From the NCBI RefSeq assembly GCF_016650815.1, contig NZ_JAEKEZ010000038.1, positions 248,001-312,000 on the forward strand: DNA of 64,000 nucleotides, written 5' to 3'. Below the pieces are notes generated by a model. The model was not told the DNA's origin. It saw only the letters and a list, made by a program, of their open reading frames with translations, and searched no databases. Below are positions 26,651-37,103 of this stretch, one piece after another (the first letter of the stretch is position 1; the number at the start of each line of letters is the position of its first letter). Source of the DNA: Pseudomonas sp. TH31 (GTDB lineage Bacteria > Pseudomonadota > Gammaproteobacteria > Pseudomonadales > Pseudomonadaceae). The position numbers and the translations under genes were made by a program.

Positions 26651-26662
26651 GTACAAATGTAC
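26651..26662. promoter_or_regulatory. Candidate LexA2 operator, GTAC-N4-GTAC
   Basis: GTACAAATGTAC matches the published P. putida LexA2 box pattern GTAC-N4-GTGC except in one base, and is flanked by GA/TC to make GAGTAC-AAAT-GTACTC. It overlaps the first possible start codon of lexA2, so it should autoregulate the operon. Confidence 0.7.
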
Positions 26663-27273
26663 TCCATGACGACTCTCACTCCCCGCCGCACCGCCATCCT
26701 GACCTTTATCCGTGATCGAATCGCGGAGCACGGTCAGTCCCCGAGCCTCGCTGAAATCAGCGAGGCCTTTGGTTTTGCCTCCCGCAGCGTGGCGCGCAAG
26801 CATGTGCTGGCGCTGACCGAAGCCGGTTTTATCGAGGTCAACCCACATCAGGCCCGGGCATTCGTTTGCTCGGGCAACCGGCGCGGCCCGAGCTGCTGGA
26901 GATCCCGGTGCTCGGTCGGGTGGCGGCGGGTGCGCCGATTGGCGCGGATGCCGAGGTCCACAGCCGTTTGCTGTTCGACCCGTCGATCTTCTCCCAGGTG
27001 CCGGACTACATGCTGCGGGTCCAGGGCGATTCGATGATCGGGGACGGCATTCTCGACGGCGACCTGGTGGGCGTGCATCGCAACCCGGAGGCGCTCAACG
27101 GCCAGATCGTGGTGGCGCGGCTTGACGGCGAAGTCACCATCAAGCGCTTCGAACGGATCGGCGACAGGGTGCGGTTGCTGCCGCGCAACCCGGCCTATCA
27201 GCCGATCATTGTCGAAGCCGATCAGGACCTGGCTATCGAAGGGGTGTTCTGCGGTCTGGTGAGGCAAGGGTGA
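26657..27273 (+). CDS. lexA2: LexA2 repressor/protease, frameshifted
   Basis: 205 residues after repair. The N-terminal winged helix reads LTPRRTAILTFIRDRIAEHGQSPSLAEISEAFGFASRSVARKHV. The C-terminal S24 self-cleaving domain has the Ala91-Gly92 cleavage site in GRVAAGAPIG and the Ser126/Lys163 dyad (QGDSMIGDG, VTIKRF), with spacing equal to E. coli LexA. One G is missing in the run at 26856-26858 (expected HQARGIRLLGQPARPELLE). The ATG at 26666 is an alternative start. It represses lexA2-imuA-imuB-imuC until DNA damage; the imuA ATG overlaps its stop by one base. Confidence 0.92.
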
Positions 27274-27891
27274 TGGGCGCCGTCGTTGCGCTGGATACGC
27301 TGTTCAATGGCGGCCAGGTCTGGAAGGGCCGGCCTGCACCCCCGGCCGTCAGCCCGCAACCCACCGGGCATGCCGCGCTGGATGCCGCGCTGCCGACCGG
27401 AGGCTGGCCGGAAGCGGCGTTGACCGAAATCCTGTTGACCGGGCAGGGCGTCGGCGAGTTGCAACTGGTGTGGCCAGCGCTGGCGCGGTTGTCGGCGGCG
27501 GGCGAGCGCATCGTGCTGATCGCGCCGCCGTACGTGCCGTACCCTCAGGCCTGGCAGAACGCCGGGGTCGATCTACGCCAGTTATCGATCATCCAGGCCA
27601 GCGAGCGCGATGCGCTGTGGGCGGCGGAACAATGCCTGCGTTCGGGCAGTTGCGGCGCGGTGCTCTGTTGGCCACACCAGGCCGATGACCGGGCGCTGCG
27701 GCGCTTGCAGGTGGCGGCGGAAACCGGCTCGACCCTGGCGTTTGCCTATCGCTCGCTGGCCGAAGCGGTCAACCCTTCGCCGGCGGCCCTGCGCATTGCC
27801 ATCGACGCCAAGCCTGCGCAGTTGCGGGTCTTGAAGTGCCGGGGCGGGCTGGCCCGTACGGCACCGGATTGCCTTTGCCATGGCACATTGA
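27273..27891 (+). CDS. imuA: ImuA (SulA-like) translesion synthesis factor, probable frameshift at C-terminus
   Basis: About 205 residues. It is a RecA/SulA-like core (PTGHAALDAALPTGGWPEAALTEILL, then GERIVLIAPPYVPYPQAWQNAGVD and ALRRLQVAAETG) ending QLRVLKCRGGLARTAP. The straight frame then runs 98 bases past 27891 into imuB with a tail that is plainly imuB out of frame. Dropping one G at 27866-27867 gives APIAFAMAH and a stop at 27889-27891, eight bases before the imuB ATG, which is the expected end. ImuA supports ImuB/ImuC in mutagenic repair. The end coordinate is inferred. Confidence 0.8.
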
Positions 27892-27898
27892 GGTTGCC

Positions 27899-29314
27899 AT
27901 GCGCTGGGTCTGCATTCTTTTTCCGCAACTGGCGCTGGACGCGGTACTGCGTCAGCGCCCCGACCCCGATGAGCCGCTGGCGCTGCTGACCGGCCCGCCC
28001 CAGCGCCGCGTGTTGCAAGCGGTTAACGGCCCGGCCCGGGCGCTCGGTTTGCACCCCGGCCAGTCCATGAGCGCCGCCCAGGCCTTGAGCAAAGGTTTTG
28101 TCAGCGCCGAATACGACGTCGCCGAGATCGAACACTGGCAGCAGTTTCTCGCGGCCTGGGCCTATCGCTTCAGTTCCCAGGTCAGCGTGCATTACCCGCG
28201 TGCCGTGGTGTTTGAAATCGAATCGAGCCTGGGCCTGTTTGGTGCCTGGCCGCAGTTCGAAGCACGCTTGCGCACCGAACTCACCGAGCTGGGCTTTCGC
28301 CATCGAATTGTCGCCGCGCCGAACCCGGTGGCCGCGCGGGTGCTGGCCAATGTTTATGACGGTCTGGTCGTGCCGGACGATCAAGCCTTGCGCTATCACC
28401 TGGGGCAATTACCCGTCGACCGCATCGCCCTGGAACCGACGGTGGCCACGGCATTATCACGTATGGGCCTGCGCACCTTGAGTCAGGTGCAGGCGCTGCC
28501 GCGGCACACCCTGGCCCGGCGTTTCGAGGCCCAGGTGCTCAAGCATCTGGACGCCTTGCTCGGTTTGCGGCACCTGGCCCTGGCGTTCTACCTGCCGGCG
28601 GACCGCTTCGATGTGCGCATCGAACTCAACTTCGACGTGCAATCCCATCAGGCATTGCTGTTTCCATTACGCCGGCTGACCGGCGATCTGTCGGCGTTTC
28701 TCTGCGGCCGGGACAGTGGCGTGCAGCGTTTCGACCTGCACCTGGAGCACGCCGGGTTGCCGGACACGCTGATCAAGGTCGGGCTGCTCAGCGCCGAGCG
28801 CGATCCGGCGATGCTCTTTGAGCTGGCCCGTGGCCGATTGGAACAGGTGCAGGTCGAGGCCCCTGTACGCGGTTTTCGCCTGCGCGCCGAAGACCTGCCG
28901 AGCTTTGTGCCCCAGCGTCAGGAACTGTTTGACGACCGTGTGCAGCAGTCCTTGCCCTGGGAGCAGTTGCGCGAACGTCTGCGGGCCCGGCTGGGGGACG
29001 AGGCAGTGCAGGGTTTGCGCTTCCAGGCCGATCACCGTCCCGAGTGCGCGTGGCAAACCACCGTCGACAGTCAACTTTGCGGCGGCTTGCCGGCCGTTCA
29101 GCGGCCGGGCTGGCTGCTGACCGAGCCATTGGCGGTGCACGAAGGTTCGGCACGCATCCTGATGGGGCCGGAACGCATTGAGTCCGGCTGGTGGGACGGC
29201 GCCGATGTACGCCGCGATTATTACCTGATCCAGACCCGCGCCGGCCAACAGGGCTGGGCCTACCGAGTGGTGGGCGAGGGTGGCCCGTTGTGGCTGCAAG
29301 GCTGGTTCGCATGA
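27899..29314 (+). CDS. imuB: ImuB, Y-family polymerase-like protein
   Basis: 471 residues from the ATG at 27899 (ribosome site TGAGGT). It is a Y-family fold starting MRWVCILFPQLALDAVL, with the palm/finger region around SAEYDVAEIEHWQQFLAAWAYRFS and ELGFRHRIVAAPNPVAARVLAN, and a little-finger-like domain after about 230. ImuB proteins generally lack the catalytic acidic residues and act as adaptors to the beta clamp and ImuC; the DxD-type motif is not evident here. It overlaps imuC by 4 bases (ATGA), indicating coupled translation. Confidence 0.92.
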   Translation: MRWVCILFPQLALDAVLRQRPDPDEPLALLTGPPQRRVLQAVNGPARALGLHPGQSMSAAQALSKGFVSAEYDVAEIEHWQQFLAAWAYRFSSQVSVHYPRAVVFEIESSLGLFGAWPQFEARLRTELTELGFRHRIVAAPNPVAARVLANVYDGLVVPDDQALRYHLGQLPVDRIALEPTVATALSRMGLRTLSQVQALPRHTLARRFEAQVLKHLDALLGLRHLALAFYLPADRFDVRIELNFDVQSHQALLFPLRRLTGDLSAFLCGRDSGVQRFDLHLEHAGLPDTLIKVGLLSAERDPAMLFELARGRLEQVQVEAPVRGFRLRAEDLPSFVPQRQELFDDRVQQSLPWEQLRERLRARLGDEAVQGLRFQADHRPECAWQTTVDSQLCGGLPAVQRPGWLLTEPLAVHEGSARILMGPERIESGWWDGADVRRDYYLIQTRAGQQGWAYRVVGEGGPLWLQGWFA

Positions 29315-32300
29315 GCGTCGAGTATGCCGAACTGCATTGCCTGTCGAACTTCAGTTTCCAGCGCGGGGCTTCCAGCGCTCAGGAGCTTTTCCAACGGGCG
29401 AAACAACAGGGCTATCAGGCGCTGGCGATCACCGATGAATGCACCCTGGCCGGTATCGTCCGCGCCTGGCAAGCGGCCAGGTCGGTGGAACTGCCGCTGA
29501 TCATCGGCAGCGAAATACGCATCGAGGATGGGCCGAAACTGGTGCTGCTGGTGGAAAACCTTGAGGGCTATCAGGCGTTGTGCCGATTGATCACTCGCGC
29601 CCGACGCCGTACGCACAAAGGCCAGTACCAAGTACTGCGGGACGACTTCAACGAACCGCTGGCGGGGCTGTTGGCGTTGTGGGTCCCGGATGCGGTCGAT
29701 GCCTTTGAACAGGGCCTCTGGTTGAAACAGGTCTTTGCCGAACGTTTGTGGCTGGCGGTCCAGTTGCATCGCGGGCAGGACGATACCCGGCGATTAAACG
29801 CGTTGCTGACGTTGGCAAGGGAACTGCGAATCCCGGCGGTGGCCAGTGGTGATGTGCACATGCACGCCCGTGGCCGGCGCGCCTTGCAGGACACCATGAC
29901 CGCGATCCGCCATCACCTGCCGGTGGCCGCGGCCGGATTACGCCTGCACCCCAATGGCGAGCGGCACCTGCGCAGCCTCGACGCCTTGGGCGATCTCTAC
30001 CCGCCAGCCTTGCTCGACGAAACACTGAACATTGCCCGGCGCTGTACCTTCGATCTGGGCCAGTTGCGTTATCAATATCCCCGGGAACTGGTGCCTGAGG
30101 GGCATTCGGCCACTTCCTGGCTGCGTCATTTGACCGAAGAGGGCATCCAGTGGCGCTGGTCCAAAGGGCCGAAAGCCGAAGTGCTGACGCAGATCGACAA
30201 GGAACTGGCGTTGATCGCCGGGTTGGGCTACGAAAGCTATTTCCTCACGGTTCACGACATCGTGCGTTTCGCCCGTACGCAAAAATCCTCTGTCAGGGCC
30301 GGGGTTCGGCGGCCAACTCGGCGGTGTGTTATGCCTTGGGAATCACCGAAATCGATCCGGATCGCACCACATTGTTGTTCGAACGCTTCCTCTCGAAGGA
30401 ACGCAACGAGCCGCCGGACATCGACGTGGATTTCGAGCACGAGCGGCGCGAAGAAGTCTTGCAGTACGTGTTCCAGCGCTATGGCCGCATCCGCGCCGCA
30501 CTGACCGCCGTCGTCAGCACTTACCACGCGGCCGGCGCGGTGCGCGATGTGGCCAAGGCGTTGGGCCTGCCGCCGGATCAGGTCAACGCCCTGGCCGACT
30601 GTTGTGGCCACTGGAGTGACAAGACCCCGCCGGTCGAGCGTCTGCTGGAAGGCGGGTTCGACCCCGAGAGCCCGGTGCTGCATCGGGTCTTGAGCCTGAC
30701 CGGGCAGTTGATCGGCTTTCCCCGGCACCTGTCCCAGCACCCCGGCGGCTTCGTGATTTCCGAGCAGCCGCTGGACAGCCTGGTGCCGGTGGAAAACGCG
30801 GCGATGGCCGAGCGCACGATCATCCAGTGGGACAAGGACGATCTCGACGCGGTCGGTTTGCTCAAGGTCGATATCCTTGCGCTGGGCATGCTCAGCGCGA
30901 TTCGCCGCTGTTTCGATCTGCTGCGCCGCCACCGCAACCTTGACCTGAGCCTGGCGACGATCCCGCCTGAAGACGCGCCGACCTACGAAATGATTGGTCG
31001 TGCCGACACCATCGGCGTATTCCAGATCGAGTCCCGGGCGCAGATGTCAATGTTGCCCCGGCTCAAACCGGTGAATTTCTATGACCTGGTGATCGAGGTG
31101 GCGATTGTCCGTCCGGGGCCGATTCAGGGCGGCATGGTGCATCCGTACCTGCGCCGTCGAAACAAGGAAGAACCCGAGGTCTATCCCTCCCCGGAACTGG
31201 AAACGGTGCTCAAACGCACCCTTGGCGTGCCGCTGTTTCAGGAACAGGTGATGCAGATCGCCATCGTTGCCGCCGACTACAGTCCCGGCGAGGCCGATCA
31301 GTTGCGCCGTTCAATGGCGGCCTGGAAACGCCATGGCGGGCTGGAACCGCACAAGGAGCGTCTGGCCACCGGGATGAAGAAAAACGGCTACACGGCAGAA
31401 TTCGCCGCGCAGATTTTTGAACAGATCAAAGGCTTCGGTAGCTACGGTTTCCCCGAGTCCCACGCTGCCAGTTTCGCCTTGCTGACCTACGCCAGTTGCT
31501 GGCTCAAATGCCACGAACCGGCAGCCTTCGCCTGTGCGCTGATCAACAGCTGGCCGATGGGCTTCTACAGCCCGGACCAGATTCTGCAGGACGCCCGCCG
31601 GCATCATTTGCAGATTCGCCCGGTGGATGTATGCGCCAGCGATTGGGATTGCAGCCTGGAGCCGGTCGCCGGGGCGCAACCGGCGATTCGCATGGGCTTG
31701 CGGATGATCAAGGGCTTTCGCGAAGACGATGCCCGGCGCATCGAGGGCGCACGGTCGAGGGGCGCATTTGCCGACATCGCCGATCTGGGCGAACGGGCGC
31801 AACTCGATGCCCGTGCCCAGGAACAACTGGCCGATGCGGGGGCCTTGCGCGGATTGGCCGGCGACCGTCATCGCGCGCGCTGGGAAGTGGCCGGGGTGCA
31901 GAAACAACTCGGGTTGTTTGCGGGGCTAGCGCGTCAGGAAGAACCCGAGGTGTCGCTGCCAACACCTACCGTGGGTGAAGACTTGCAGGCTGATTACGCG
32001 GCGGTTGGCACCACCCTCGGTCCGCATCCGCTGGCGTTATTACGCGCCGAATTGAAGGCCCGGCGTTGCCGCAGCTCGAAGGAATTACTCGACGTCGAGC
32101 ATGGTCGGCCCGTCAGCGTCGCCGGACTGGTGACCGGCCGCCAACGCCCGGGCACCGCCAGCGGCGTAACCTTCGTGACCCTTGAGGACGAGTTCGGCAA
32201 CGTCAACGTGGTGGTCTGGCGCGACCTGGCCGAGCGGCAGCGCCAGGTGTTGGTGGGGTCGCAGTTGCTCAAGGTTGATGGGCGTTGGGAAAGGGAAGGT

Positions 32301-32387
32301 GAGGTTCGGCATTTGATTGCCGGACGGCTGAGCGACCTGAGCCCGCTGCTCGACGGCATCAGCGTGCGCAGCCGGGATTTCCGCTGA
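29311..32387 (+). CDS. imuC: Error-prone DNA polymerase ImuC/DnaE2, frameshifted
   Basis: About 1025 residues after repair. The N-terminal PHP domain reads YAELHCLSNFSFQRGASSAQELFQRA. The C-family polymerase core includes GRGSAANSAVCYALGITEIDP and PPDIDVDFEHERREEVLQYVF (catalytic acidic D-x-D). A C-terminal OB-fold lies around VSVAGLVTGRQRPGTASGVTFVTLEDE. The frame breaks at 30281-30285, where an A run is one short (expected FARTQKILCQGRGSAAN). It is the catalytic polymerase of the ImuABC mutasome. Last gene of the operon. Confidence 0.93.
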
Positions 32388-32400
32388 TGTGCATTCCCCC

Positions 32401-32505
32401 TGTAGGCGCTGCCGAAGGCTCGGGCCGCGTTCGGACGATCTTTTGATCTTGATCTTCGACAATCTTAAGGCCGCCAAAAGATCGCAGCCTTCGGCAGCTC
32501 CTACA
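32401..32505. repeat. Asymmetric inverted repeat, GGAGCTGCCGAAGG family
   Basis: The left arm carries the extended GGCTCGGGCCGCGTTCGGACG module and the right arm the short GATCGCAGCCTTCGGCAGC module. The core is degenerate (GATCTTGATCTTCGACAATC). Confidence 0.8.
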
Positions 32506-32507
32506 TT

Positions 32508-32611
32508 GATCGTTCCCACGCTCTGCGTGGGAATGCAGCCCGGACGCTCCGCGTCCCATTGGAACGCGGAGCGTCCCTTGAGGCATTCCCACGCAGAGCG
32601 TGGGAGCGATC
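32508..32611. repeat. Inverted repeat, GATCGTTCCCACGC family
   Basis: The outer arms GATCGTTCCCACGCTCTGCG and complement enclose inner arms GACGCTCCGCGTCCCA and complement, giving a nested cruciform-like hairpin. It is a different family from the other repeats; a short decayed relative lies at 34556-34590. Confidence 0.88.
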
Positions 32612-32804
32612 AGTAGGATGTCAACGATCTGACGCCAAAGTATTTAAACGCTGTTACAGGTGATGGCACTTTGGCATAATGCTGGCCGCCGACGTGCCAA
32701 ACGTCGATTTTTGATCCAAATCCCCATCGCTTTTTCGTCGCTGCAACCCGCAGCGGTTGGCCATTGCCGTGCCGGGATCAACAGCACTTCAGAAGGAATG
32801 CACA

Positions 32805-33484
32805 GTGAGAATGATCTCTCGGATGTTGGTATCAGGGGCAGCGATTGTCGTATTGAGCGCGGTCAGCGGGTGTGCAACCGAAAGCTCCCGGCTTTGCCGG
32901 TAGAAAAAGTCGAAAGCGCCACCCAGGCCTGGGCCGGGGTTCGCGTACCGATGGCGGTGGGCAAGTTTGATAACCGTTCGAGTTACATGCGCGGGATCTT
33001 TTCCGACGGCGTAGATCGCCTCGGCGGTCAGGCCAAGACCATTCTGATTACTCACTTGCAGCAGACCAACCGCTTCAGCGTGCTGGACCGCGACAACATG
33101 GGCGAGATCCAGCAAGAAGCGTCGATCAAGGGCCAGGTTCAGCGCCTCAAGGGTGCTGACTACGTGGTAACCGGCGACGTCACCGAGTTCGGTCGCAAAG
33201 AAACCGGCGATCAGCAGTTGTTCGGCATTCTCGGTCGTGCCAAGACCCAAGTGGCGTACGCCAAGGTCAACCTGAACATCGTCAACATCAGCACCTCGGA
33301 AGTCGTCTATTCGACCCAGGGTGCGGGCGAATACGCCTTGTCCAACCGCGAAGTCGTCGGTTTCGGCGGCACGGCGTCCTACGATTCGACGCTCAACGGC
33401 AAAGTGCTCGACCTGGCGATGCGTGAGGCGATCAATCGCCTGGTCGATGGCATGAACTCCGGTGCGTGGAAACCGGGTAACTGA
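32805..33484 (+). CDS. CsgG-like lipoprotein, frameshifted
   Basis: About 226 residues after repair, from GTG 32805 (AGAAGGA seven bases upstream). The lipoprotein signal RMLVSGAAIVVLSAVSGC is in one frame and the body (VGKFDNRSSYMRGIFSDGVDRLGGQAKTILITHLQQTNRFSVLDRDN) in the next. One G is missing at about 32887-32891. The body is a CsgG-type domain, as in curli secretion and related outer-membrane assemblies. It heads a three-gene lipoprotein operon with DUF4810 and DUF799 proteins; there are no curli subunit genes in the window. Confidence 0.85.
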
Positions 33485-33514
33485 TCAAGGTCGATGACAA
33501 GGAGCGCAAATCGT

Positions 33515-33886
33515 ATGAACAAGTATCTGTCGTGGCCATTGATGGCATTGGCTCTGTCGGGCAGCGCGTTGCTGGCCGGTTGCAACAGCGGCCCGAAAAC
33601 CCTGTACCAGTGGGAAAGCTACCAGCCGCAAGTCTATGAGTACTTCAAGGGTGAAACTCCTAAGGAAGCACAGGCCGAAGCCCTGGAGCGTGACTTGCAG
33701 AAAATTGCCTCGACGGGCAAGACGCCGCCACCGGGTTACCACGCCCACTTGGGCCTGTTGTACCTGAGCATGGGCAAGGATGATCAGATGGTTCAGCAGT
33801 TCCGAACCGAGAAGACGTTGTTTCCCGAGTCCGGGACCTACATGGATTTTCTGCTCAAGAACGCTAAAACCGGAGACGTCAAATGA
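33515..33886 (+). CDS. DUF4810 lipoprotein
   Basis: 123 residues from the ATG at 33515 with AAGGAGCG upstream. Lipobox LLAGC at the end of MNKYLSWPLMALALSGSALLAGC. The body TLYQWESYQPQVYEYFKGE and the helix-pair segment PPGYHAHLGLLYLSMGKDDQMVQQFRTEKTLFPES, a TPR-like unit, mark the DUF4810 family. It overlaps the next gene by 4 bases. It probably forms an envelope complex with its CsgG-like and DUF799 neighbours; substrate unknown. Confidence 0.85.
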   Translation: MNKYLSWPLMALALSGSALLAGCNSGPKTLYQWESYQPQVYEYFKGETPKEAQAEALERDLQKIASTGKTPPPGYHAHLGLLYLSMGKDDQMVQQFRTEKTLFPESGTYMDFLLKNAKTGDVK

Positions 33887-34541
33887 TCTCGCGCTCATTG
33901 AAACTGATGGCCGGCCTGCTGGCACTGGCCGTTCTTGGCGGTTGTGTCAGCCCCAAGACCGTGGACTACTCGGCGTACAAGCAAAGCCGCCCGAAAACCA
34001 TTCTGGTGCTGCCGCCGCTGAACGATTCCCCGGACGTCAAGGCGTCCTACAGCATGCTGTCCCAAGTGACCTTTCCCTTGGCTGAGGCGGGTTACTACGT
34101 GCTGCCGATAGCTCTGGTCGACGAAACATTTCGCCAGAACGGCCTGACCACACCGGCAGACATTCACCAGGCCCCGGCCGACAAGTTGCGCAATATCTTC
34201 GGTGCTGACGCGGCGCTATACATCACAGTGACCGAGTACGGCACTCACTATATTGTGATCAGCAGCGAAACGGCAGTTACCGCTACCGCAAAACTGGTGG
34301 ACCTGAAAACGGGGACCACCTTGTGGACCGGCTCGGCGCGTGCGTCGAGCGAAGAGGGGGTAACAACAGTGGTGGCGGGTTGATCGGCGCGCTGATTACG
34401 GCAGCAGTGAAACAGGTCATCAACAGCTCCACCGATGCCGGTTACCCGATGGCCGGTGTCGCCAGCAACCGCTTGCTGTCAGCCGGCCACCCGGCAGGTT
34501 TGCTGTACGGTCCGCGTTCGCCGAAATACGGTACTGACTGA
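33883..34541 (+). CDS. DUF799 (GNA1162-like) lipoprotein, frameshifted
   Basis: About 219 residues after repair. Lipobox LGGC in MISRSLKLMAGLLALAVLGGCVS. The body KTILVLPPLNDSPDVKASYSMLSQVTFPLAEAGYYVLPIALVDETFRQNGL is characteristic of the GNA1162 family. A G run at 34356-34360 is one short; beyond it the chain continues GGNNSGGGLIGALITAAVKQVINSSTD. It overlaps DUF4810 by 4 bases and closes the operon. The 34542-34825 gap holds a decayed repeat and no gene. Confidence 0.85.
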
Positions 34542-34825
34542 TACTGTCCCGACCATGATCGTTCCCGCGCCGCGCGTTGGAGCGATCATTCGCCTACGGG
34601 CCGGAAGCGTTTCCTTCCCTCCATCAAATAGGCCCTCGAGAAGTCCTTTCTCGACATCGCCGTCCCCCTGAAAACTGGCTAACATCCGCCTGGGTCGTTG
34701 ATTGCGGCATGGCTGCCAGAGCCGCTCCCAAAGGGAAAGGCGAGAATCAGCTATACCTCCATGAAACCATTGGCGCCCACCGTGCTCGAAACAAACGGGT
34801 GCCACTACAGGACGCAAAGTCAGCG

Positions 34826-36936
34826 ATGCAGTTTCTATCTGATAGCCATGGGTGTGCCGGCTGGAACGGTGAAATGGCCGGACGCATCCGCGCGTTCGAC
34901 TGGAGCCAGACCGAGCTTGGAAACATTGATCGCTGGCCCCGCAGCCTGAGCAGTGCGGTGCAGTTGGTGCTGGCTTCGCCTTTGCCGATGGTGATGCTCT
35001 GGGGACGGCTCGGCTACATGATTTACAACGACGCCTATTCGACTTTCGCAGGCGGTCGCCATCCCTACCTGTTGGGCACACCGGTAGAGCTGGGCTGGCC
35101 TGAAGTGGCTGACTTCAACCGCCATGTGCTGGATACCTGCCTGGCCGGTGGTACGTTGTCCTTTCGCAATAAAGAGTTGGTATTGCTGCGCGACGGTGTA
35201 CCTGAAAACGTCTGGATGGACCTCTATTACAGCCCGGTCGCCGATGATCAAGGGCGACCTGCCGGGGTCATGGCGATGGTGGTCGAGACCACCGCCCATG
35301 TGATTTCCGAACGCCGCCGCGAGGCAGCCGAGTACGCCTATCGTGCCGACAACGAGCGCGTGCGCCTGGCGCTCAACGCCGGGGCCCTGCTCGGTTCGTT
35401 CGTCTGGGACATCGAAGCGAATGTGTTGTCTGGCGACGAGCGCTTTGCCCGCACGTATTCCTATCCCACCGAGCATAATCTGGCCGACCTGCCATCGAGC
35501 ATCGCCGAATCGCGCATTCATCCCGACGACCGCAGTTGGGTTCAGGAGCAGGTCGATCAAGCCGTGCAAAACGGAGCACCTTATAACGCCGAGTACCGGG
35601 TGCTGCGCCCGGACGGCAGCTACTTGTGGGTGCTGGCCAGCGGCTGTTGCGAGTTCAATGAACAGGGCAAGGCATTGCGCTTTCCGGGGTGTTGATTGAC
35701 ATTCACGAACGCAAGACCGCCGAAGAATCCTTGCTCAGGTTCACCCGCAATCTGGAGCAGCGGGTGGCCGACGAAGTCGGTGCGCGGCTGGCGGCCGAGG
35801 AGCAATTGCGCCAGGCGCAGAAGCTGGAAGCGATTGGCGGGCTCACCGGCGGTGTGGCCCATGACTTCAATAACCTGCTGCAAGTGATTGCCGGCAATCT
35901 GCATTTGCTGGCCCGCCATGAACCGGACAACCCCAACGTGCAGCGCCGGGTCAGTGCCTCGATTGCGGCGGTCGAGCGCGGGGCCAAGCTGTCTTCGCAA
36001 CTGCTCGCGTTCGCCCGGCGCCAGCCATTGTCGCCGGCCGTGTGCGGCCCACGACAGATCTTCGAAGGGCTGGGAGAGTTGTTGCAACGGGCGCTGGGGG
36101 AAACCATCCAGATCAATGTGCGCGTCGCCGACGACGCCTGGCGCGTCCATGTCGACCGCAATCAGCTGGAAAACGCCATCCTCAACCTGGCGATCAATGC
36201 CCGCGATGCCATGAGCGGCGAGGGCACCATCGGCCTGAGCGCCGAGAACATTGCCCTGGATCGCCCGTTCTGCGAGGGCAAGGGTATCGTCGCCGGTGAC
36301 TACCTTCGAGTGACGGTGACCGACGCCGGCCTGGGCATGTCGTCCCAGGTGCTGGCCCAGGCGTTCGAGCCGTTCTTTACCACCAAGGCGGACGGCCATG
36401 GCACCGGCCTGGGGTTGAGCATGGTGTTCGGTTTCGTCAAGCAGAGCGGCGGGCATATCGAAATTTACAGCGTGGTCGGCGAGGGCACTCGGGTGCAGCT
36501 GTATTTCCCGCGCAGCCTGGGACCGTTGCCCGATGAGACGCCAGTGCACGCGCCACAACAACGGGGCGGACATGAAACGATTCTGGTGGTGGAGGACAAC
36601 GAAGCCGTGCGCATTTCTGCGGTGGAGTTGCTACGCGAAGAGGGCTATCAGGTGCTGACCGCCAGCAACGGTGACACCGCTATGCAGATGTTGTTGGAGG
36701 GCGTGGCGGTGGACCTGATCTTCACCGACGTGGTCATGCCCGGCCTGATCAAGAGTTCGGACCTGGCGGCCTGGGCCAAAGTGCAAGAGCCGGCGGTGGC
36801 GGTGCTGTTTACCTCCGGCCACACCCGGGACATCATCTCGCGCAATCATCAACTGAGCCCTGACACGCATCTGCTCAGCAAACCGTATGGGCCGCAAGCA
36901 CTGACCCGGATGGTGCGCACGGTCCTCAACGATTAA
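34826..36936 (+). CDS. PAS hybrid histidine kinase, frameshifted
   Basis: About 703 residues after repair. An N-terminal PAS-type region (SPLPMVMLWGRLGYMIYNDAYSTFAGG) is followed by a second PAS_3 (SYPTEHNLADLPSSIAESRIHPDD). The dimerisation helix has phospho-acceptor His346 in GGVAHDFNNLLQ. The ATPase domain has DAGLGMS and GTGLGLSMVFGF, and the C-terminal receiver has Asp635 in LIFTDVVMPG. One G is missing at 35686-35689 (expected ALRFPGVLIDIHERKTAEES). No transmembrane segment, so a cytoplasmic sensor. The start at 34826 is chosen because recognisable protein begins there; the ribosome site is weak. Signal and partner unknown. Confidence 0.88.
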
Positions 36937-36945
36937 CACATACCC

Positions 36946-37060
36946 CCTGTAGGAGCTGCCGAAGGCTCGGGCCGCGTTCGGACGATCTTTTGATCTTGAT
37001 CTAAAAAGCAAAGTCAAAAGATCGTCCGAACGCGGCCCGAGCCTTCGGCAGCTCCTACAG
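36946..37060. repeat. Long symmetric inverted repeat, GGAGCTGCCGAAGG family
   Basis: Both arms carry the extended GGCTCGGGCCGCGTTCGGACG module, as at 19187-19318, around a GATCTTTTGATC-type core. Confidence 0.88.
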
Positions 37061-37103
37061 TTGAATCGCATCCCTTCAATGCATCTTGAATTAAGGCTGG
37101 TCC

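Noticed and set aside
25908..26715. Four long overlapping ORFs on both strands with repeated LCTGSPLYGV-type peptides
   Set aside because: They are produced by the 16-bp array, whose period is not a multiple of three; no start, ribosome site or codon bias supports any of them.
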